The notes: generated by a model not told the origin, from the sequence alone. A stretch of DNA of 64,000 nucleotides from Actinacidiphila sp. DG2A-62 (GCF_035825295.1 NZ_JAYMGI010000002.1:6710001-6774000); one strand, 5' to 3'. Counted from the first letter of the stretch, positions 1 through 16,800 are shown. A program made the numbers and translations.

Positions 1-1956
<1,956 letters not shown>

Positions 1957-1988
1957 AAGACTGTGTGTTCGCGTCCACTGTGCGGTTC

Positions 1989-2031
1989 TGAAACAACCAG
2001 CCCCACCCGTTGGCGGGGTGGGTGTGTTTCA
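1989..2031 (+). other. 23S-5S spacer hairpin
   Basis: TGAAACA (1989-1995) pairs with TGTTTCA (2025-2031), and an inner CCCACCC/GGGTGGG pair extends the stem. It sits in the 23S-5S spacer, so a role in pre-rRNA processing is likely, but this is inferred from position and structure only. Confidence 0.45.
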
Positions 2032-2035
2032 TGGT

Positions 2036-2154
2036 GTTTCGGTGGTCATAGCGTGAGGGAAACGCCCGGTTACATTCCGAACCCGGAAGCTAAGCCTTTC
2101 AGCGCCGATGGTACTGCAGGGGGGACCCTGTGGGAGAGTAGGACACCGCCGAAC
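2036..2154 (+). rRNA. 5S ribosomal RNA
   Basis: A 119-nt segment from GTTTCGGTGGTCATAGCG to CACCGCCGAAC has the standard actinobacterial 5S sequence, including the CCGAACCCGGAAGCTAAGCC core. The two ends pair (GTTTCGG with CCGAAC). It lies about 80 nt after 23S and is followed by a strong terminator. Confidence 0.96.
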
Positions 2155-2165
2155 AATCTTTGAAG

Positions 2166-2209
2166 AAGCCTCAACCCCCGAGCTTGGTCTCGGGGGTTGA
2201 GGCTTTTTT
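2166..2209 (+). terminator. rrn operon terminator
   Basis: A perfect 17-bp stem (left arm 2166-2182, right arm 2189-2205) with a 6-nt loop is followed by a T run ending at 2209. It lies 11 nt after 5S, so it ends the rRNA operon. Confidence 0.93.
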
Positions 2210-2278
2210 ACTGCCCGTTACCCCGCGTTCACGTCGTGCCGAGAACCTGGGCGCCTCGACAGCCGGAGGTGTGGAGAC

Positions 2279-3010
2279 GTGCAGCAGATGACGACTGCCG
2301 GACGACGACGGCACATGGCCGCTTCCGACATGACGGCCGCCGCGTACCGCGACGCCCTCCGGGAGTTGGGGATCGGGGCGGGTGACGAGGTCATCGTGCC
2401 GTCGTTCGGGCCCGGGGCTCCCGCCGACGGTGTGCGGTTGGCCGGTGCGGAGCCGGTCTTCGCGGACATCGACCCCCGTACCTTCTGCCTCGACCCCGTA
2501 TCGGTCTCGGCGAGCGTCACCAGTCGTACCGCCGCCGTGCTGCCGGTGAACGTCTTCGGGCACCCGGCGCCGCTGGACCGGCTCTCCGAACTGGCCGAGC
2601 GGTACGGGCTGGCCCTCGTCGAGGAGGCCCGCAGCGTTGAGGACGCCGGGCAGGTGGCCCGCCGCCGGGCCTACGCGCGGTTCCTGGACTCGGCGTTGAA
2701 GGGCGTCGTGGTCCCGTACACCGAGCCCGGGGCGCACCACCTGTATGTGCAGTACGCCGTACGCATCCCGGGAAACGGCCGGCCGGACCGGGACGCCTTC
2801 GCGCGGGCGCTGCGGGCCAGGGGCGTGCGGGCCGAGGTGAGCGTTCCGGTACCGGTGCACCGGATGCCGGCGCACCGCTCCGGGGTGCTGCTGCCGGAGA
2901 CCGAGCGGGTGGCCGCGGACACGCTGTCTCTGCCGGTCCACTCCGGGCTGACGCAGCGGGAGTTGACGCATGTCGCGGACGCCTGCAACGCGCTCGGCGG
3001 ACTGCTCTGA
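2279..3010 (+). CDS. DegT/DnrJ/EryC1/StrS-family protein lacking the PLP-lysine segment
   Basis: This 243-residue protein resembles fold-type I sugar aminotransferases. Its N-terminal part (GIGAGDEVIVPSF, then AEPVFADIDPRTFCLDP) matches the DegT cofactor-domain start. The C-terminal part (PVPVHRMPAH, LPETERVAADTLSLPVH) matches the family's small domain. Full-length members are about 370 residues. Here the text jumps from the VEDAAQ-like site (seen as VEEARS, about residue 116) straight to the small domain, so the 80-90 residues that carry the Schiff-base lysine are absent. The conserved Asp of that motif is also Glu. Ordinary transamination is therefore unlikely. The GTG start has GGAGGT 8 nt upstream. 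The frame is otherwise clean, so this looks like a maintained pseudo-enzyme rather than fresh decay. Its function is unknown. Confidence 0.8.
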   Translation: MQQMTTAGRRRHMAASDMTAAAYRDALRELGIGAGDEVIVPSFGPGAPADGVRLAGAEPVFADIDPRTFCLDPVSVSASVTSRTAAVLPVNVFGHPAPLDRLSELAERYGLALVEEARSVEDAGQVARRRAYARFLDSALKGVVVPYTEPGAHHLYVQYAVRIPGNGRPDRDAFARALRARGVRAEVSVPVPVHRMPAHRSGVLLPETERVAADTLSLPVHSGLTQRELTHVADACNALGGLL

Positions 3011-3062
3011 ACGGGTTTCACCGGGGTGCCGTTCATAGGCTAAGATCGTCACATCCGACAGC

Positions 3063-3135
3063 GCCCCAATAGCTCAGTCGGTAGAGCGTCTCCATGGTAA
3101 GGAGAAGGTCTACGGTTCGATTCCGTATTGGGGCT
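3063..3135 (+). tRNA. tRNA-Thr (anticodon GGT)
   Basis: The acceptor arms GCCCCAA (3063-3069) and TTGGGGC (3128-3134) pair. The D-arm GCTC/GAGC, anticodon stem TCTCC/GGAGA with loop ATGGTAA, and T-arm TACGG-TTCGATT-CCGTA are all intact. The anticodon is GGT, reading ACC/ACT. The 3' CCA is not encoded (the sequence after the discriminator T is CCG). Confidence 0.96.
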
Positions 3136-3150
3136 CCGAGGAAGTAAAGG

Positions 3151-3186
3151 GAGAAGGCCTCCGCCGCTGCGGGGGCCTTCTCTTTT
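3151..3186 (+). terminator. terminator after tRNA-Thr, probably bidirectional
   Basis: A 14-bp stem (3151-3164 with 3169-3182, one G-T wobble) with a 4-nt loop is followed by TTTT. It stands between the tRNA gene (+) and the stop codon of the minus-strand phosphatase gene at 3212, so it may serve both transcripts. Confidence 0.85.
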
Positions 3187-3211
3187 CGGTGTTCCGGTAG
3201 GGCCGGCGGGC

Positions 3212-5941
3212 TCAGTCCTTGGGAAGTTCCGGCACCCGCATGGCCAGGATCGCCATGTCGTCGGAGGGAGCGTCGGAGGCGAAGCGCTCCACCGCGCGCT
3301 GGATGCGGGCGGCGACCGCGCCGGCGGTCAGGCCCGTGCAGGTGGCGAGGACGTCCGCGAGGCCGTCGTCGCCCAGCATGCGGGAACCCTCACGGCGCTC
3401 GGTGACGCCGTCGGTGACGCACAGCATCACGTCGCCCGGGTCCAGGGTGATCGACTGCTCGACCAGTTCCAGATCCTCCATGACGCCCAGCAGCGGCTGC
3501 GGGTCCGCGGCCGGCTCCACCGTGCCGTCGGGCCGCAGCCGCAGCGGGAGCGGGTGGCCGGCGCAGACCATGCGCAGCACCGCGCTGCCGTCCTGCTGCG
3601 GCCACAGCTCGCCGTAGAGAAGGGTGAGGAAACGGCTGCGGGCGCCCTCGTCGAGGATGGCGGCGTTGAGGCGTTCGAGGACGGCGGGGCCGCCGAAGCC
3701 CTCGCGGGCCAGCAGGCGCAGCGCGTGCCGGGCCAGGCCGGTGACCGCGGCGGCCTCGGGGCCGGTGCCGCAGACGTCGCCGATGGCGAAGCCCCAGCAG
3801 CCGTCGCGGATCGGGAACAGGTCGTAGAAGTCGCCGCCGACCTCGTTGCCCTCACCGGCCGCGCGGTAGACGACCTCGACCTCGACGCCCGGGACGCTGG
3901 GCAGCTCCGGCGGCAGCAGGCTGCGCTGGAGCGCCTGGCTGATGGCGGTGCGCTCGCTGTAGAGGCGGGCGTTGTCCAGGGCGAGGGCGGCGCGGCGGGA
4001 CAGATCTTCGGCCAGCTCCAGGATCTCCTGGCGGAAGCGTTCGTCGGTGGGTTTACCGAGGGTGAGCATGCCGATCACGCGGTTGCGGGCGACCAGCGGC
4101 AGCACGACGGTCTCCCCGCCCACGGCCGCGGCGGTGGCCAGGACGATGCCCGGGGTGCTCGCGGGGCGTGCGCCGGACGGGCCGTTGCCGACGCCCAGGC
4201 TGCGCAGTGACGCGCGCAGGGCGCTGGAGTGGGCGGCGTCCGAGGGCGCCGTCCAGATCCTGGCGCCGGGGGTCGGGTCGGGGTCGGGCGGCCGGACCTG
4301 GGACAGCAGCGCCTTGATGCCGTCGATGCGGTCCTCGTCCTCGTGCAGGACGAACGCCAACTCGGGCTCCGCCTGCTCGGCCATCGTGTAGACGGCGCAC
4401 CAGGAGGCGAGGGTGGGCACGGTCATCTGGGCCATCAGGGCGAGCGTCTGGTCCCGCTCCAGGGTGCCGGCCAGCAGGTCGGAGGCCTCGACGAGGAAGG
4501 ACAGCGAGCCGCGGCGCAGGCGCTCCAGCTCGGTGAGCCGGGCGCTCTCGACGGCGAGTGCGATCCGGTCGGCGGCGAACTGCAGCCGCAGCGCCTCCTG
4601 GTTGGAGTAGCGTCCGGGGGCCTCGGCCGCGACGCCGAGGGAGCCGGTGAGCCGGCCCTCGACCTTCAGCGGGACGGTGACGACCGAGCGCATGCCCGTG
4701 CCGGACAGCAGCGGGACGGCGCCGGGCGCCGCGGTGAGGTCCTCGTGCACCGCGGGCATCCGGGCGCTGCCGTAGCGGCCGGTGCCGGCCTCGACGGGGA
4801 CGCGGGCGAACCGCTGGCGGGCCGAGGGCAGGCCGGTGGAGGCGCGTACCTCCAACTCCGTCTCGTCGTCGGTGGCCAGCAGCAGGTAGGCGGCGTCGCC
4901 GTCGAGCATGTCGCGGGCGCGCTCCACGGTGCGCTGGAGCAGTCCGTCGAGGTCGTCGGGGGCGGGGGAGCCGATGAACACCTCGAAGGCGTCGGCGCTC
5001 TTGCCCTGCCGTGAGGCGCCGCCGTCGGAGCCGGCGGGGCCGCGGCTGGGGGTCTGCAGGACGGCGCGCTCCTCGGCGCGCACCAGCAGGCAGACCGTGG
5101 AGGGGGCGCCGGCGCTGTCGCGGACCCGCAGGTGGGAGCCGTAGACGGGGAGCACGCGGCCGTCTGCGTCGCGCAGCCCGTAGGTGCCCTCCCAGCGGGA
5201 CAGGCGCAGCGCCTCGGCGAGGCCGATGCCGGTGCCGGGGGTCTGCGGCCAGGCGGTGACGTCGGCGAGCGACTTGCCGACGATGTCGGCGGCGGCGTGG
5301 CCGAAGAGGTCGGCGGCGTCGTCGTTCCAGCGCGTGATGACGCCGTCGGCGTCGACCTGGACGACGGCGACCCGGACCCGTTCGTCGGCGACGGGCAGCT
5401 CGGCGGTGGGCAGCACCGGGCCGGCCGAGCGGGTGCCGGCCGGGCGCTCGGGCAGGTCGAGCTGGAACCAGACGTCCTTGCCCGCCGGGGTGTACTCCAC
5501 ACCCCAGCGGTTGGCGAGCGCGGCGCACAGCATCAGGCCGCGGCCGCCCTCGTTGTCGCTGTCGCGGAACTGGCGGCCGCGGGACTGCAGCGGCACCTCC
5601 CGCTCGGGGTAGTGGTCGGCGACCTCGACGCGCACCGCCGTGTCGTACCGCAGGCAGGTGACGTCGGCGGCGGTGCCGGCGTGGATGACGGCATTGGTCA
5701 CCAGCTCGCTGGTGAGCACCACCGCGTCGTCCACGACATCGGCGAAGCCCCAGCCGTGCAGGGTGTCGCGGACGAAGGCGCGGGCGACCGCGACCGACCG
5801 CCCCACCGGTTCGAAGGTGGCCGCTGCCCGCGCCGTGATCACCGCTCTCCTCGCTGCTCGTGCCTGCTCGAGCGCCGCTCGTGTCTGGCCGGACGTCCCC
5901 GCACCGCTCCAGGGCGCGCCGCCGCGCTGCTGAACTCTCAC
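3212..5941 (-). CDS. SpoIIE-family PP2C phosphatase with HATPase, PAS and GAF domains
   Basis: A multi-domain signalling phosphatase of about 909 residues, probably acting on anti-anti-sigma factors in a partner-switching pathway. In order: an RsbW-like HATPase (residues about 30-165, N-box ELVTNAVIHA, later GGRGL); a PAS domain (about 190-290, GVITRWNDDAADLFG); two GAF-type regions (about 340-470 and 490-670); and a C-terminal SpoIIE phosphatase domain (about 690-905) with the metal-binding Asp residues of GNEVGGDFYD and IGDVCGTGP and the late DGVTER. An upstream GTG at 5971 lacks a Shine-Dalgarno. The GTG at 5941 has GGGAG six nt ahead, so 5941 is preferred. It is transcribed divergently from osaA. 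Sensory ligands cannot be read from sequence. Confidence 0.9.
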   Translation of the reverse strand: MRVQQRGGAPWSGAGTSGQTRAALEQARAARRAVITARAAATFEPVGRSVAVARAFVRDTLHGWGFADVVDDAVVLTSELVTNAVIHAGTAADVTCLRYDTAVRVEVADHYPEREVPLQSRGRQFRDSDNEGGRGLMLCAALANRWGVEYTPAGKDVWFQLDLPERPAGTRSAGPVLPTAELPVADERVRVAVVQVDADGVITRWNDDAADLFGHAAADIVGKSLADVTAWPQTPGTGIGLAEALRLSRWEGTYGLRDADGRVLPVYGSHLRVRDSAGAPSTVCLLVRAEERAVLQTPSRGPAGSDGGASRQGKSADAFEVFIGSPAPDDLDGLLQRTVERARDMLDGDAAYLLLATDDETELEVRASTGLPSARQRFARVPVEAGTGRYGSARMPAVHEDLTAAPGAVPLLSGTGMRSVVTVPLKVEGRLTGSLGVAAEAPGRYSNQEALRLQFAADRIALAVESARLTELERLRRGSLSFLVEASDLLAGTLERDQTLALMAQMTVPTLASWCAVYTMAEQAEPELAFVLHEDEDRIDGIKALLSQVRPPDPDPTPGARIWTAPSDAAHSSALRASLRSLGVGNGPSGARPASTPGIVLATAAAVGGETVVLPLVARNRVIGMLTLGKPTDERFRQEILELAEDLSRRAALALDNARLYSERTAISQALQRSLLPPELPSVPGVEVEVVYRAAGEGNEVGGDFYDLFPIRDGCWGFAIGDVCGTGPEAAAVTGLARHALRLLAREGFGGPAVLERLNAAILDEGARSRFLTLLYGELWPQQDGSAVLRMVCAGHPLPLRLRPDGTVEPAADPQPLLGVMEDLELVEQSITLDPGDVMLCVTDGVTERREGSRMLGDDGLADVLATCTGLTAGAVAARIQRAVERFASDAPSDDMAILAMRVPELPKD

Positions 5942-6157
5942 CGACGGCTCCCAGGGATGTGTGCCGGGCACTGCGAAGGGAGGGACGGGCGGGTCCCCCC
6001 GATCACAGAGCCAGGTTACTGACCCCCGCGGACACCGTGTGCGCCGGTTGCGGGTGTTTCCACCCCGAAGTCGGCCACGGATGCGAGCGATGCTGCCGAA
6101 CTGTTATGGCCGGGCGGTGCGAGGGTGAAACACTGGGCGTGTTCTGCAGTCGGCAAG

Positions 6158-6179
6158 GTTGCACATCTGTTGTACATCT
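6158..6179 (+). promoter_or_regulatory. two adjacent 11-bp direct repeats upstream of osaA
   Basis: GTTGCACATCT (6158-6168) is followed immediately by GTTGTACATCT (6169-6179), differing at one base. The 11-bp spacing equals about one helical turn, as expected for a side-by-side protein dimer or response-regulator site. It lies 31 nt before the osaA start codon, in the gap shared with the divergent SpoIIE-type gene. That it is an operator is inference. Confidence 0.4.
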
Positions 6180-6209
6180 GCGGGTCGGTCGACCCCACAG
6201 GAGGACACG

Positions 6210-11806
<5,597 letters not shown>

Positions 11807-12049
11807 CGCGTGGCGCGCGGCGCGGGAGATCTTTGCCGACTCCTGTGCCGCGTGAGGTGTGACGGCCCGGAAAGCAGGGAACCTTCTGGTCTCCGCCTGC
11901 GTTTTCGGTACGTGTTGAGTGACCTGGCGGTGACAGGGTGTGGCGAACGGCGGGGTGCGACTACCATGACCGGCACAAGGACGGGCGGCGTGACGGAGTC
12001 GGCCGCGGGGGCGGCAACCGGCTCATTGCCGGGGCGAGGAGGTCGGGCC

Positions 12050-12758
12050 ATGGTGCAGAAGGCCAAGATCCTCCTGGTCGATGACCGGCCGGAGAATCTG
12101 CTGGCGCTGGAGGCGATCCTCTCCGCGCTCGATCAGACCCTGGTCAGGGCATCGTCCGGGGAGGAGGCGCTCAAGGCGCTGCTCACCGACGACTTCGCGG
12201 TGATCCTGCTCGACGTGCAGATGCCGGGCATGGACGGCTTCGAGACCGCGGCGCACATCAAGCGCCGGGAGCGGACCCGGGACATCCCGATCATCTTCCT
12301 GACCGCGATCAACCACGGCCCGCACCACACCTTCCGCGGCTACGCGGCGGGCGCGGTCGACTACATCTCCAAGCCGTTCGACCCGTGGGTGCTGCGCGCC
12401 AAGGTCTCGGTCTTCGTGGACCTGTACATGAAGAACGTCCAGTTGCGCGAGCAGGCGGCGCTGCTGCGGCTGCAGTTGGAGCAGGGCGTGCCCGCCGCGG
12501 CCGGCGGCAACGGCCGGGGCGGCGGTCGCGACGGCCGTCGCAGCCGGCCTCGTCGCCGAACTCTCCGCGCGACTGGCCGCCGTGGAGGAGCAGGCCGAGG
12601 CGCTGAGCAAGCAGCTCAACGAGTCCGCGGACGCCGCGGCCGTGGCCACCGCCGCGCACCTGGAGCGCAAACTCACCGGACTGCGCCGGGCGCTGGACGC
12701 GCTGGAGCCGCCCGGTTCCGGCGGGGACGGCATCGTCAGGCAGCAGGGACCGGAGTAG
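12050..12758 (+). CDS. osaB: OsaB-like response regulator (one frameshift)
   Basis: A receiver-domain protein of about 235 residues, the expected partner of OsaA. MVQKAKILLVDDRPENLLAL opens a canonical receiver with phospho-acceptor Asp55 (ILLDVQMPGMDG), the switch Thr in IIFLTA, and the Lys of YISKPFDPW. A helical, coiled-coil-like C-terminus follows (ELSARLAAVEEQAEALSKQL, ending VRQQGPE at 12758), with no DNA-binding domain. The receiver and tail lie in different frames. The shift is +1, near 12490-12520 in a GC-rich linker, as if one base were extra. ATG at 12050 has GAGGAGG seven nt upstream. S. coelicolor OsaB (SCO5749) is needed for aerial growth at high osmolarity. The gene sits 243 nt after osaA, so it may have its own promoter. 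Confidence 0.85.
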
Positions 12759-12929
12759 ACCCGGGCGACAGCGGGAGGCGTCCGCCCGGGCGCGGGCAAT
12801 GGGCGTCCGCCCCGGCGCGTCACCCCGGGTTGACGGACCGTCAATCAGCTCATCTGTCCGATGCGACACGAACGGGCGTATGGGCGGCCACGCGTGTCCC
12901 GCGATCACAAGGGCGGTAATCTCGGCACC

Positions 12930-15713
12930 ATGGCCCCCCGTACCTCCGGCACCGCCAAGAAAGCCCCGGCGAAGCCGGCGGCCAAGAAGACCGCGGCCAA
13001 GAAACCTGCGGCGAAGGGCGCTGCCTCGAAGCCGCCGGCGAAGAAGGCGGCGAAGGCACCGGCGGCCAAACCCGCGCCCAGGCCCGCACCCTCGCCGACC
13101 AACGGCCTCTACCGCATGGTCCGCGCCCTGTGGCTGGGCCTGGCGCACGCCGTCGGCGCGGTCTTCCGGGGCATAGGGCGCGGCGCCCGCGGACTGGACC
13201 CGGCGCACCGCAAGGACGGCCTGGCGCTGCTGCTGCTCGGCCTGACCCTGGTGGTCGCCGCCGGCACCTGGTCCAACCTCCAGGGCCCGGTCGGCGACCT
13301 CGTCGAGATGCTCGTCACCGGCGCCTTCGGCCGCCTCGACCTGCTGGTGCCGTTCCTGCTCGGCGCGGTCGCGGTCCGCCTGATGCGCCACCCCGAGCAG
13401 CAGGAGGCCAACGGCCGGATCGTGATCGGCCTGTCCGCGCTGGCCATCGGCGCGCTCGGCCTCATCCACATCGCCTGCGGCTCGCCGAGCCGCGGCGACG
13501 GCGCCCGGGCCATGCGCGACGCCGGCGGCCTCATCGGCTGGGCCGCCGCCTCCCCGCTGCTCTCCACCGTCGGCTCGTTCCTCGCGGTGCCGCTGCTGCT
13601 GCTCGTCACCGCCTTCGGGCTGCTGGTCGTCACCGCCACACCCGTCAACGCGATTCCGCACCGGCTGCGCCAGGCGGGCTCCCGGCTGGGCCTGTACGCG
13701 CAGCCCGCGGAACCGGACGCGGTGCCGCTGGAGGACTTCTTCGACGACGAGGAGCCGGACGAGCGGCGGCTGCCCGAGGACGAGTCGCCGGTGCGCCGGC
13801 TGCCGACCCGCTTCACCAAGCAGCCCGCCCGCTCCGGCGCCGCCGCGCGGGAACCGTACGACGTGGACGGCGACGGATCGTTCGACGAGGAGCCCAAGCC
13901 ACGGCGCCGGCCCCGCCGCCGCGCCGAGACCGCGGGCGCCGAGGCCGGGGGCCCGGACGCGGTGGACGTGGCGGCCGCGGCCGCCGCATCCCTCGACGGC
14001 GCGGTGCTGCACGGCGTGCAGCCCTCGCCGCTGGTCGCCGACCTCACCCAGCAGGTCGGCAAGCAGGTCCCGGCCGCCCGCGCCGAGGACACCGCGGACC
14101 TCTCCGGGGCCGCTCAGACACCGCGGACGGCCGCCGACGCCGTCGGCTCCGTACCCGACCTGACCAAGCCCGCCGCGCCCGCCGCCGACGGCGACGGACT
14201 GCCCCCGCGCGCCGAGCAGCTCCAGCTCTCCGGCGACATCACCTACGCGCTGCCGTCGCTGGACCTGCTGGAACGCGGCGGTCCCGGCCGCACCCGCAGC
14301 GCCGCCAACGACGCGGTGGTCGCCTCGCTCGGCCAGGTCTTCAAGGAGTTCAAGGTCGACGCGGTCGTCACCGGCTTCACCCGCGGCCCGACGGTCACCC
14401 GCTACGAGATCGAACTGGGCCCCGCGGTCAAGGTCGAGCGGATCACCGCGCTGGCCAAGAACATCGCGTACTCGGTGGCGAGCCCCGATGTGCGGATCAT
14501 CAGCCCGATCCCCGGCAAGTCCGCGGTCGGCATCGAGATCCCCAACAGCGACCGCGAGATGGTCAACCTCGGCGACGTGCTGCGCTCGGCCGACGCGGCG
14601 GGCGAGGACCACCCGATGACCGTGGCGCTCGGCAAGGACGTCGAGGGCGGCTACGTGATGGCCAACCTCGCCAAGATGCCGCACGTCCTGGTGGCCGGCG
14701 CCACCGGCTCCGGCAAGTCCTCCTGCATCAACTGCCTGATCACCTCGGTGATGTGCCGCGCCACGCCGGACGAGGTGCGGATGGTGCTGGTGGACCCCAA
14801 GCGCGTCGAGCTGACCGCGTACGAGGGCATCCCGCACCTGATCACCCCGATCATCACCAACCCCAAGCGGGCCGCCGAGGCCCTGCAGTGGGTGGTGCGC
14901 GAGATGGACCTGCGCTACGACGACCTGGCGGCGTACGGCTTCCGGCACATCGACGACTTCAACGCGGCGGTGCGCTCCGGCAAGGCCAAGACGCCCGAGG
15001 GCAGCGAGCGCGAACTCGCGCCCTACCCGTACCTGCTGGTGATCGTGGACGAGCTGGCCGATCTGATGATGGTCGCCCCGCGCGACGTGGAGGACTCCAT
15101 CGTCCGCATCACCCAGCTGGCCCGGGCCGCCGGCATCCACCTGGTGCTCGCCACCCAGCGGCCCAGCGTCGACGTCGTGACCGGTCTGATCAAGGCCAAC
15201 GTGCCCTCCCGGCTCGCCTTCGCGACCTCCTCGCTCGCCGACAGCCGGGTCATCCTCGACCAGCCGGGAGCCGAGAAGCTCATCGGGAAGGGTGACGGGC
15301 TGTTCCTGCCGATGGGCGCGAACAAGCCGATCCGCATGCAGGGCGCCTTCGTCACCGAAGAAGAGGTCGGCAAGGTCGTCGAGCACTGCAAGGCGCAGCT
15401 CACGCCCACCTACCGCACCGACGTCACGGTGGGCAGCGGCCCCAAGAAGGAGATCGACGAGGAGATCGGCGACGACCTGGACCTGCTGTGCCAGGCGGCC
15501 GAGCTGGTCGTCTCCACCCAGTTCGGCTCGACGTCCATGCTCCAGCGCAAGCTGCGGGTCGGCTTCGCCAAGGCCGGGCGGCTGATGGACCTGATGGAGT
15601 CGCGCGGCGTGGTGGGTCCCAGCGAGGGGTCCAAGGCCCGCGACGTGCTGGTCAAGGCGGACGAGCTGGACGGCGTCCTCGCGGTCATCCGCGGCCAGGA
15701 GCAACCTTCCTAG
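12930..15713 (+). CDS. ftsK: FtsK/SpoIIIE DNA translocase
   Basis: A 927-residue membrane-anchored ATPase that pumps DNA through septa during sporulation division. It has a Lys/Ala/Pro-rich N-terminus and about four membrane segments (residues about 90-240). A long variable linker leads to the motor. Walker A (GATGSGKS) is at about residues 589-596 and Walker B (LLVIVDELAD) at about 702. The C-terminal gamma winged helix (AELVVSTQFGSTSMLQRKLR) would read FtsK-orienting sites. The start is ATG 12930: a -10-like TAATCT (12917-12922) ends 7 nt before it, which fits a leaderless mRNA, and no Shine-Dalgarno precedes any upstream start. The position after osaAB is as in S. coelicolor SCO5750. Confidence 0.95.
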   Translation: MAPRTSGTAKKAPAKPAAKKTAAKKPAAKGAASKPPAKKAAKAPAAKPAPRPAPSPTNGLYRMVRALWLGLAHAVGAVFRGIGRGARGLDPAHRKDGLALLLLGLTLVVAAGTWSNLQGPVGDLVEMLVTGAFGRLDLLVPFLLGAVAVRLMRHPEQQEANGRIVIGLSALAIGALGLIHIACGSPSRGDGARAMRDAGGLIGWAAASPLLSTVGSFLAVPLLLLVTAFGLLVVTATPVNAIPHRLRQAGSRLGLYAQPAEPDAVPLEDFFDDEEPDERRLPEDESPVRRLPTRFTKQPARSGAAAREPYDVDGDGSFDEEPKPRRRPRRRAETAGAEAGGPDAVDVAAAAAASLDGAVLHGVQPSPLVADLTQQVGKQVPAARAEDTADLSGAAQTPRTAADAVGSVPDLTKPAAPAADGDGLPPRAEQLQLSGDITYALPSLDLLERGGPGRTRSAANDAVVASLGQVFKEFKVDAVVTGFTRGPTVTRYEIELGPAVKVERITALAKNIAYSVASPDVRIISPIPGKSAVGIEIPNSDREMVNLGDVLRSADAAGEDHPMTVALGKDVEGGYVMANLAKMPHVLVAGATGSGKSSCINCLITSVMCRATPDEVRMVLVDPKRVELTAYEGIPHLITPIITNPKRAAEALQWVVREMDLRYDDLAAYGFRHIDDFNAAVRSGKAKTPEGSERELAPYPYLLVIVDELADLMMVAPRDVEDSIVRITQLARAAGIHLVLATQRPSVDVVTGLIKANVPSRLAFATSSLADSRVILDQPGAEKLIGKGDGLFLPMGANKPIRMQGAFVTEEEVGKVVEHCKAQLTPTYRTDVTVGSGPKKEIDEEIGDDLDLLCQAAELVVSTQFGSTSMLQRKLRVGFAKAGRLMDLMESRGVVGPSEGSKARDVLVKADELDGVLAVIRGQEQPS

Positions 15714-15888
15714 CCGCCCGGTCGTCTACCCCGGTGCGCGGACGGTTCGCGCGACGGCCGGGAACAGCCCCTGGACAGGTCGGTCGGCCCGAGTGGCGGA
15801 CAAAAACGGCCCTCCGATTGCTCCCGCGTTCCCGACCGCCCCTAGACTGAACTTCCAGCAGGTGGCTGCACGCTCGAAAGGCGCCCTC

Positions 15889-16698
15889 GTGTCCATCGGC
15901 AACTCGCCCTCCGACGACCGCCCTTCGGTCGGTCGTGCCCTCGCCAAGGCCCGCATCGAAGCGGGGCTGTCCGTCGACGAGGTCAGCACCCGCACCCGGG
16001 TACGCGTCCCTATCCTCCAGGGGATCGAGCAGGACGACTTCTCGCGCTGCGGCGGCGACGTGTACGCGCGCGGCCACATCCGCAGCATCGCGCGCGCCGT
16101 GGGGCTCGATCCGGAACCGCTGATCGCGCAGTACGCGGCCGAGCAGGGCAGCCCCGAGACGCCCGCGCCGGTGCCGCCGCTGTACGAGGCCGAGCGGCGC
16201 ATCCGCGCCGAGCCGCGGCGGCCGAACTGGACCGCCGCGATGATCGCCGCGATCGTCGCCGTGATCGGCTTCGTCGGCTACACCGTCGTCTCCGGCAGCG
16301 GGGGCGACGACAAGACCAGCGCGGGCGCCACCCCCAGCGCGACCACCACGACGCCCACGCCCAGCCAGTCCCCGCAGGGCAACGGCGAGCCCAAGCCCCC
16401 GCAGCCGTCGAACAGCGCCATCGCCGCGGCCCCGCCCGGCAAGGTCACCGTCAAGGTCACCGCGGCCGGCGGCACCAGCTGGATCCAGGCCATGGACGGC
16501 AACGGCAAACAGCTGTTCCAGGCGTCCCTGCACAAGGGCGACTCCAAGACCTGGACCGACGACAAGAAGATCAAGCTCATCGTGGGCAACGCGGGCGCGG
16601 TGCAGCTCTTCGTCAACGGCAAGGACCTGGGCCCGGCCGGCGACAAGGGGCAGGTCGTCCGGCTGACGTACACCCCCGGGGACCCGACGCAGGGCTGA
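15889..16698 (+). CDS. RodZ-like helix-turn-helix membrane protein
   Basis: A 269-residue bitopic membrane protein. The N-terminal HTH (SVGRALAKARIEAGLSVDEV, with YARGHIRSIARAVGLDP) matches the HTH_25 domain of RodZ. A single membrane segment (MIAAIVAVIGFVGYTVV) lies at about residues 115-135. It is followed by a Thr/Pro/Ser-rich linker and a C-terminal DUF4115-type beta domain (SWIQAMDGNGKQLFQASLHK). RodZ links MreB to the cell wall in rods; its role in apically growing actinomycetes is less clear. The GTG at 15889 is chosen because AAAGG precedes it and a promoter-like TTGCTC (15818-15823) and TAGACT (15843-15848) lie between it and the earlier in-frame GTG at 15793. The spacer is 19 bp, so the promoter is tentative. 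Confidence 0.85.
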   Translation: MSIGNSPSDDRPSVGRALAKARIEAGLSVDEVSTRTRVRVPILQGIEQDDFSRCGGDVYARGHIRSIARAVGLDPEPLIAQYAAEQGSPETPAPVPPLYEAERRIRAEPRRPNWTAAMIAAIVAVIGFVGYTVVSGSGGDDKTSAGATPSATTTTPTPSQSPQGNGEPKPPQPSNSAIAAAPPGKVTVKVTAAGGTSWIQAMDGNGKQLFQASLHKGDSKTWTDDKKIKLIVGNAGAVQLFVNGKDLGPAGDKGQVVRLTYTPGDPTQG

Positions 16699-16800
16699 CC
16701 GCGGCGCCGCCCCCGGGGTCGGACCCGGGGCCGGTCGCGCCCGCGCGGCGACCGGACCGTACGACCGGGCCGGTGACCGGCGGGCGGGTACTCTGGGCAC

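Noticed and set aside
3063..3135. tRNA-Thr as an integration (att) site of a mobile element
   Set aside because: No integrase, excisionase or duplicated tRNA end is nearby; a normal housekeeping gene follows.
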